A DNA stretch of 36,439 bases from an uncultured Bacilli bacterium (lineage in GTDB: Bacteria > Bacillota_I > Bacilli_A > RF39 > UBA660), in contig CALVIU010000010.1 in assembly GCA_944331835.1 (NCBI GenBank), positions 1 to 36,439 on the forward strand, given 5' to 3'. This document shows positions 33,671-36,439 of this stretch, piece after piece. Below the pieces are notes generated by a model. That model was not told the origin of the DNA. It saw nothing but the letters and a program-made list of their open reading frames with translations, and did no database searches. The number at the start of each line of letters is the position of its first letter. The stretch's first letter is position 1. Position numbers and translations under genes: made by a program.

Positions 33671-33698
33671 AGAGTAAACTTAATTGCTCTTTTTTTTA
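33670..33698 (+). terminator. Terminator of the sigma/anti-sigma operon
   Basis: AAGAGTAA (33670-33677) pairs with TTGCTCTT (33684-33691) with one G-U, then T to 33697. It belongs to the same type as 31708. Confidence 0.8.
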
Positions 33699-33709
33699 TT
33701 TCTAAAATA

Positions 33710-33718
33710 TGCTATACT
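33710..33718 (+). promoter_or_regulatory. Extended -10 promoter of the PH-domain gene
   Basis: TGCTATACT gives TG plus TATACT (33713-33718), 34 bases before the ATG. The -35 position falls in the T run of the preceding terminator and is poor. Confidence 0.5.
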
Positions 33719-33752
33719 TTTTATGTAGTAAAAATAAGTAAGGAGTAATCAT

Positions 33753-34145
33753 ATGGCATATATAAAGTTTAAAGAATTAACTAAATATTTTGATTTTAAA
33801 GACGAAACTAATCCTTTTGATTTACCGGATTATACCAAAGAGTATGTCGAAAAAGAAGAAAAGATATTAATGGGATATAAAAATAGTAAAGATTATGTAG
33901 TTTTTACGGATAAAAAAATGATTTTATTTGATAGAGATACATTAGCTTTATATTATAAAAAAATTCATATAATTCCTTATGTGTCAATATCTACTAGCGC
34001 TATTAATTTTAAACCAGGAAAAGTGGAAATACTATTTAGTTTAGATAGTGGTTATCAGCTTCATATTAACTTTTTAGATATGGATCACAATAAAAAGGAA
34101 AACATAAAAAAAATATATAAAGCTATGATGCGTGTTAAGTTATAA
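33753..34145 (+). CDS. Bacterial PH-domain protein
   Basis: This 130-residue soluble protein matches the bPH (DUF1696-like) pattern: EKILMGYKNSKDYVVFTDKK, MILFDRD, then IHIIPYVSIS and a long C-terminal helix. The ligand and role of this family are unknown; some members are linked to envelope stress. AAGGAG lies before the ATG. It lies between the sigma pair and the secreted beta-helix proteins, with its own promoter and terminator. Confidence 0.75.
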   Translation: MAYIKFKELTKYFDFKDETNPFDLPDYTKEYVEKEEKILMGYKNSKDYVVFTDKKMILFDRDTLALYYKKIHIIPYVSISTSAINFKPGKVEILFSLDSGYQLHINFLDMDHNKKENIKKIYKAMMRVKL

Positions 34146-34161
34146 TTTATTGCATTATTTT

Positions 34162-34191
34162 GTCAATTGATGGATAATCAATTGACTTTTT
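34162..34191 (+). terminator. Terminator after the PH-domain gene
   Basis: GTCAATTGAT (34162-34171) pairs perfectly with ATCAATTGAC (34177-34186), with T to 34191. The right arm contains the -35 of the next promoter. Confidence 0.8.
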
Positions 34192-34210
34192 ATATTTAAT
34201 TTTGTATTAT
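34182..34210 (+). promoter_or_regulatory. Promoter of the first beta-helix surface protein gene
   Basis: TTGACT (34182-34187), a 17-base spacer and TATTAT (34205-34210). It is nearly identical in sequence to the promoter at 35643. Confidence 0.8.
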
Positions 34211-34231
34211 TAAAATAGAAAGGAGTAGAAT

Positions 34232-35560
34232 ATGAGAAAAGTAAATTTGGCTTTAGGTTTATTTGTAGTGTTTATGTTTGGCTTCATAGCAAACGTATCT
34301 GCTAAGGAAATTAATGTAACTGATGTAAGTACATTAAATGAGGCTTTAACAGATGCTGATGCAGGGGATACTATTATATTAGCTGATGGTACATATAATA
34401 CCGACATTACAATTGAAAAAGATATTGTATTAAAAGGTACAAGTGTTGATGGTACTATCGTTAATGGTTCTGTTATTTTAAATGCTGAAGGTATTGAAGT
34501 TACTCTTGATTCTTTAACAATAACAGATGCTGGAACCATAATTGATGTAAAAGCAACATCTACATTAACTGTAAATAATGCTAAGGTATTATATGCTGGT
34601 TACAACGGAACATTTAGCGTTAATAATTCTGATGGTATTTGGCTTGAAAAAACAGCTAATGGTTCAACAGTTAATGTAACAAATAGTACCGTAGTTGCAA
34701 AATACGCTATATGGGTTTATGGAGAAGAAAATACTGTAAATGTTACTGGTTCAACAATTAATGGTTGGGCTGCTATAGATATTTCTAATGGTAGCGGTTC
34801 TCAAACTACAGCTAATAATAACAAGGTTAGTATAAACGATTCTACAATTATAGGAACAAACGTTTATAATGGACGTACTGATGCTTATGGTGTTATAGTT
34901 ATCGGTGGACAATCTAATGTAAAAGTTGAAATTAGTGAATCTACAGTAAAAAATGAGTTCCCTGTAACAAATAACCAAGTAGATGTAATATTATTTTCTC
35001 CATCATATGCAACTTCTGAAAATTCAGAAGTAACAATTTTAAATTCTGAATTGATTAACAATGATGCAACAGGAAGTAGTGCTGTTATTAACTATAGTTC
35101 AGAAGAAATTCAAAATGGTGAAAATATAGTATCTTTATATGAAACAACAATTACTTCTGAAAACGATACTATTTATAGTACAGTTGGTGATTATGTTACA
35201 TTTACTATTGATTTAATGGGTGTTCAAACAACAACTCCAATACCTGCAAATTCAACAATACCTGAAGATGCTCTTGTTTTAGATGAAATTGAAGGGTATA
35301 CTTTTGAAGGTTGGTATTTAGATGAAGATTTTACCACTCCATTTGATGCAACTGTTCCAGTAACTGATAATACTATATTATATGCTAAGTTAACTGAAAT
35401 AGTTGAAGAACCAACAACACCTGAAAATCCATCTGAACCAGAAGAACCAATAGAAAACCCAAGTACAAGTGATAACATTTTAACTTATGTTGTTCTTGGT
35501 GGAATTTCTCTAGTAGGAATTGTTGGTGCTAGTCTTTATTTAAAGAAAAAATCAAATTAA
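34232..35560 (+). CDS. Secreted beta-helix protein with InlB-type repeat and C-terminal sorting-like signal
   Basis: This 442-residue protein has a signal peptide (residues 1-24, ending NVSA). A strand-rich Asn/Thr/Val region (about 25-310) follows, with beta-helix rungs such as STVVAKYAIWVYGEENTVNV and STINGWAAIDI. An InlB B-type (Listeria-Bacteroides) repeat, GYTFEGWYLDEDFTTPFD, lies at about 355-390, then a Pro/Glu linker. The end is NPSTS (409-413), a membrane helix (about 416-437) and a KKK tail. That layout is a cell wall sorting signal in form, with NPSTS in place of LPxTG. No sortase gene is in the window. The likely role is surface adhesion or glycan contact (inference). AAAGGAG precedes the start. 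Confidence 0.85.
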   Translation: MRKVNLALGLFVVFMFGFIANVSAKEINVTDVSTLNEALTDADAGDTIILADGTYNTDITIEKDIVLKGTSVDGTIVNGSVILNAEGIEVTLDSLTITDAGTIIDVKATSTLTVNNAKVLYAGYNGTFSVNNSDGIWLEKTANGSTVNVTNSTVVAKYAIWVYGEENTVNVTGSTINGWAAIDISNGSGSQTTANNNKVSINDSTIIGTNVYNGRTDAYGVIVIGGQSNVKVEISESTVKNEFPVTNNQVDVILFSPSYATSENSEVTILNSELINNDATGSSAVINYSSEEIQNGENIVSLYETTITSENDTIYSTVGDYVTFTIDLMGVQTTTPIPANSTIPEDALVLDEIEGYTFEGWYLDEDFTTPFDATVPVTDNTILYAKLTEIVEEPTTPENPSEPEEPIENPSTSDNILTYVVLGGISLVGIVGASLYLKKKSN

Positions 35561-35581
35561 TCAATTTAAATTTTAAGTAAT

Positions 35582-35607
35582 AAGCAACATTCAATTGATT
35601 GCTTTTG
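35582..35607 (+). terminator. Weak terminator after the beta-helix protein gene
   Basis: AAGCAA (35582-35587) pairs with TTGCTT (35599-35604); the loop holds TCAATTGA, and only a short T run follows. Confidence 0.5.
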
Positions 35608-35642
35608 TTATGTCTAAATGTGTTAAATTATTTGATGTATGA

Positions 35643-35671
35643 TTGACTATTTATGTTTAATTTTGTATTAT
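35643..35671 (+). promoter_or_regulatory. Promoter of the second beta-helix surface protein gene
   Basis: TTGACT (35643-35648), a 17-base spacer and TATTAT (35666-35671). About 26 bases spanning the -10 are identical to those before the gene at 34232. Confidence 0.8.
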
Positions 35672-35692
35672 TAAAATAGAAGGAGAGTAAAA

Positions 35693-36439
35693 ATGAAGAA
35701 AGTTAGTCTTGGGGTTTTGGGAATTTCAGTATTTTTATCTACTTGTTTAACAGTAAGTGCTGCTAGTATGCCTAGTCCTGATGGTGATGGCAAAATAACA
35801 TTGACAGATGATATTGCTTTAACAGAAACATTTACAGTAAATGAAGGGGAAACAATTACTTTAGATTTGGCGGGACATACAATTACAGGTGGTGCAGATA
35901 TCGATTATTATACAATTGAAAATAAAGGAAATTTAACAATTGTAGATAGTGGTGATAATGGTAAAATTGTTTGTGAAGAAGATAGTTCATCTTGTATTAG
36001 AAACAATTTAGGTACATTAACAGTTGATGGGGTATATGTTGAATCACCATTTGCTACTATTAAGAATGAAGCAGATTCCATTCTTGATGTTAAAAATTCA
36101 GAAATTGTTACTACACATGTTGGTAATAGTTTGGCTGGTGGATTTACTGGTGCTTTACAAAACTGGGGGACAACAACAGTAGATAACACAACAATCACGG
36201 CTGCAAGTGACTATGCTGTTTTTGCAAGAAGTGGTGCTGATGAAGGTAAGAGTTCAGAAATAACTATTTCTAATTCCAATTTAAGTGGTGCATATTTTGT
36301 TGTAACTGAAAGAACAAATAGTACAACTACTACGCAAACAATAAATATAAGTGATTCAACATTAAGTGGTCGTGCAAGTACCCCAAGTGGGACAGTTCAA
36401 AGTTATAGTGGTGATATTACATTAACTACTAATCATGTA
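35693..36439 (+). CDS. Secreted beta-helix protein, 3' end outside the window
   Basis: An open frame of 249 codons runs from the ATG at 35693 to the window edge without a stop. It starts with a signal peptide (about residues 1-24, ending TVSA). The visible part (GETITLDLAGHTITGG, GNLTIVDSGDNGKIVC, GTLTVDGVYVESPFATIKN) is the repeating strand pattern of parallel beta-helix surface proteins, close in style to the C-terminal part of the protein encoded at 26002 and to the protein encoded at 34232. AGGAGAG lies upstream. The C-terminal anchor, if any, is not visible. Confidence 0.85.
   Translation, partial: MKKVSLGVLGISVFLSTCLTVSAASMPSPDGDGKITLTDDIALTETFTVNEGETITLDLAGHTITGGADIDYYTIENKGNLTIVDSGDNGKIVCEEDSSSCIRNNLGTLTVDGVYVESPFATIKNEADSILDVKNSEIVTTHVGNSLAGGFTGALQNWGTTTVDNTTITAASDYAVFARSGADEGKSSEITISNSNLSGAYFVVTERTNSTTTTQTINISDSTLSGRASTPSGTVQSYSGDITLTTNHV

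Noticed and set aside
1-36439. UGA read as tryptophan (Mycoplasma code)
   Set aside because: Several genes end at TGA in the expected place with coupled downstream starts, and Trp is encoded by TGG throughout.
1-36439. tRNA, rRNA or riboswitch genes
   Set aside because: I looked in the intergenic stretches and saw only terminators, promoters, the relic and the insertion sequence; no cloverleaf or known aptamer core was evident by eye.

Overview
The window is a low-GC, densely packed chromosomal segment from a Gram-positive bacterium. The rlmN-stp-prkC-rsgA-rpe run, yqeG-yqeH, yceD-rpmF and mraZ-rsmH-ftsL-pbp are Firmicutes gene orders. TGA is used as an ordinary stop (stp, rsmH, the sigma gene) and Trp is TGG, so this is not a recoded Mycoplasma. 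The AT richness, small protein sizes and shortened division cluster suggest an uncultured gut Bacilli lineage near the Mollicutes or Erysipelotrichia (RF39-like), but this is inference.

Left part (1-17.2 kb, core). rlmN may be leaderless. It is followed by the PP2C phosphatase/PASTA kinase pair, rsgA and rpe, ending in a hairpin terminator. A 540-base gap holds a decayed KilA-N domain gene with a perfect 32-base palindrome inside it. Next come yqeG, yqeH and mutL (translationally coupled), a one-helix beta-propeller-like protein, yceD and rpmF. A 615-residue protein of unknown function, a DUF1292-like protein and an NfeD protein follow. The division genes mraZ (with a three-repeat MraZ operator), rsmH, ftsL and a PASTA-bearing class B penicillin-binding protein close the core. 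The cluster stops there, without mraY, murD or ftsZ.

Middle part (17.2-25.9 kb, accessory). Two small genes on the minus strand diverge from a four-gene operon. That operon encodes an unrecognised 357-residue protein, a membrane-anchored McrB-like AAA+ NTPase, a DUF2357-type (McrC-related) partner, and a single-pass membrane protein with an extracellular calcium-loop (thrombospondin type 3) ectodomain. Directly downstream, under its own promoter, is a 522-residue protein with two RNxxxH HEPN-type motifs. Together these look like a membrane-tethered relative of McrBC-type defence or stress systems with a possible RNase next door. This is the best candidate for an undescribed system here. A type I signal peptidase follows.

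Right part (26-36.4 kb, cell surface). A 1342-residue exported protein has Ig-like, DUF5011-like and beta-helix regions, with a 300-base tandem duplication in its gene. After it sits an ISL3-family insertion sequence with perfect 24-base inverted repeats, an array of four 20-base sites at an exact 34-base period at its left end, and a transposase reading frame broken twice at A6 runs. One of the breaks has the form of a canonical A_AAA_AAG slippery site. Next are an ECF-type sigma factor overlapping an RsgI-like anti-sigma factor with a PepSY domain, a bacterial PH-domain protein, and two secreted beta-helix proteins driven by near-identical promoters. The first carries a C-terminal sorting-like signal; the second runs off the window end.

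The sigma/anti-sigma pair, the signal peptidase and the sorting-like signal suggest regulated surface display on the right side. The PASTA kinase and PASTA penicillin-binding protein suggest wall-growth control on the left.
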